The position numbers and the translations under genes were made by a program. From Variovorax paradoxus (GTDB lineage: Bacteria > Pseudomonadota > Gammaproteobacteria > Burkholderiales > Burkholderiaceae_C), in contig NZ_JAGGNU010000056.1 in assembly GCF_018614915.1 (NCBI RefSeq), forward strand, positions 62,001 to 126,000: DNA of 64,000 nt, in the 5' to 3' direction. The notes under the pieces are model-generated. The model did not search any database. It saw only the letters and a list, made by a program, of their open reading frames with translations, and had not been told where the DNA came from. Below, piece by piece: positions 63,969 to 64,000 of this stretch; position 1 is the stretch's first letter; every line of letters starts with the position of its first letter.

Positions 63969-64000
63969 CCGCGTTGCCCGCGCCGCCCACTTGCAGCCGG

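Overview
The window is about 64 kb of high-GC chromosomal DNA, densely packed with mostly long genes. Gene content points to a betaproteobacterium of the Burkholderiales, most likely Comamonadaceae and Variovorax-like. The indicators are Bug/TctC-type tricarboxylate transporters with tctDE, a liv-type ABC operon with an attached hydrolase, the set lysC / tRNA-Ser / tilS / accA / cysS / ppi / lpxH, and an RGG-rich DUF349 protein. This placement is inferred from gene types and order, not from a database search.

Layout. (1) 1-1902: the end of a secretion locus with a truncated Gly/Asn-rich protein, a small exported protein, an exported C39-type cysteine peptidase and a second exported protein. 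The last two exported substrates share an LxGxRGG motif that resembles a double-glycine cleavage site. (2) 1945-3717: a HAD hydrolase and ferrochelatase. (3) 3709-16719: a signalling island. A minus-strand operon encodes a four-GAF hybrid histidine kinase, an HPt protein, a REC-nucleotide cyclase and a membrane protein with a cyclic-nucleotide-binding (CNB) domain. Divergent from it, a plus-strand operon encodes a STAS protein, an RsbW-like kinase, a coiled-coil protein, a BON/OmpA-type membrane protein, a Ras-like GTPase and a SpoIIE-type phosphatase. A second 3TM-CNB protein lies beyond the far end. (4) 16810-24774: a branched-chain-amino-acid-type ABC operon with an alpha/beta hydrolase and a DUF1993 protein, preceded by a clear sigma-54 promoter and its likely activator gene. 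(5) 24999-31184: an RND tripartite efflux operon and a small exported protein. (6) 31209-35771: a diiron ferritin-like protein, a hydrolase-LuxR fusion regulator, and a decayed two-partner secretion locus. (7) 35905-41218: tctCBA with divergent tctDE. (8) 41221-47175: Hsp15, PPK2, an IclR regulator divergent from a Bug-type binding protein, an amidohydrolase and a DadA-like oxidase. (9) 47231-59669: housekeeping genes including tRNA-Ser(GCU), lysC, tilS, accA, a DNA glycosylase, cysS, two cyclophilins, lpxH and mtfA, then the DUF349 gene. (10) 59759-63571: a very large AsmA/DUF748-type envelope protein. The window ends with a strong UP-element-like promoter facing out to the right.

How the parts work together. 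In the signalling island the kinase, HPt protein and REC-cyclase are arranged as a phosphorelay that could set a local cyclic nucleotide level read by the two membrane CNB proteins. The divergent operon is a partner-switching module (STAS antagonist, kinase, phosphatase) tied to a small GTPase and an envelope-anchored OmpA protein. The two operons share one 268-bp intergenic region carrying a perfect 7-8-7 inverted repeat. The other notable non-coding signal is a 98-bp element present twice at about 93% identity. Each copy begins at the stop codon of the gene in front of it (livH and ppiB) and has the same orientation relative to that gene.
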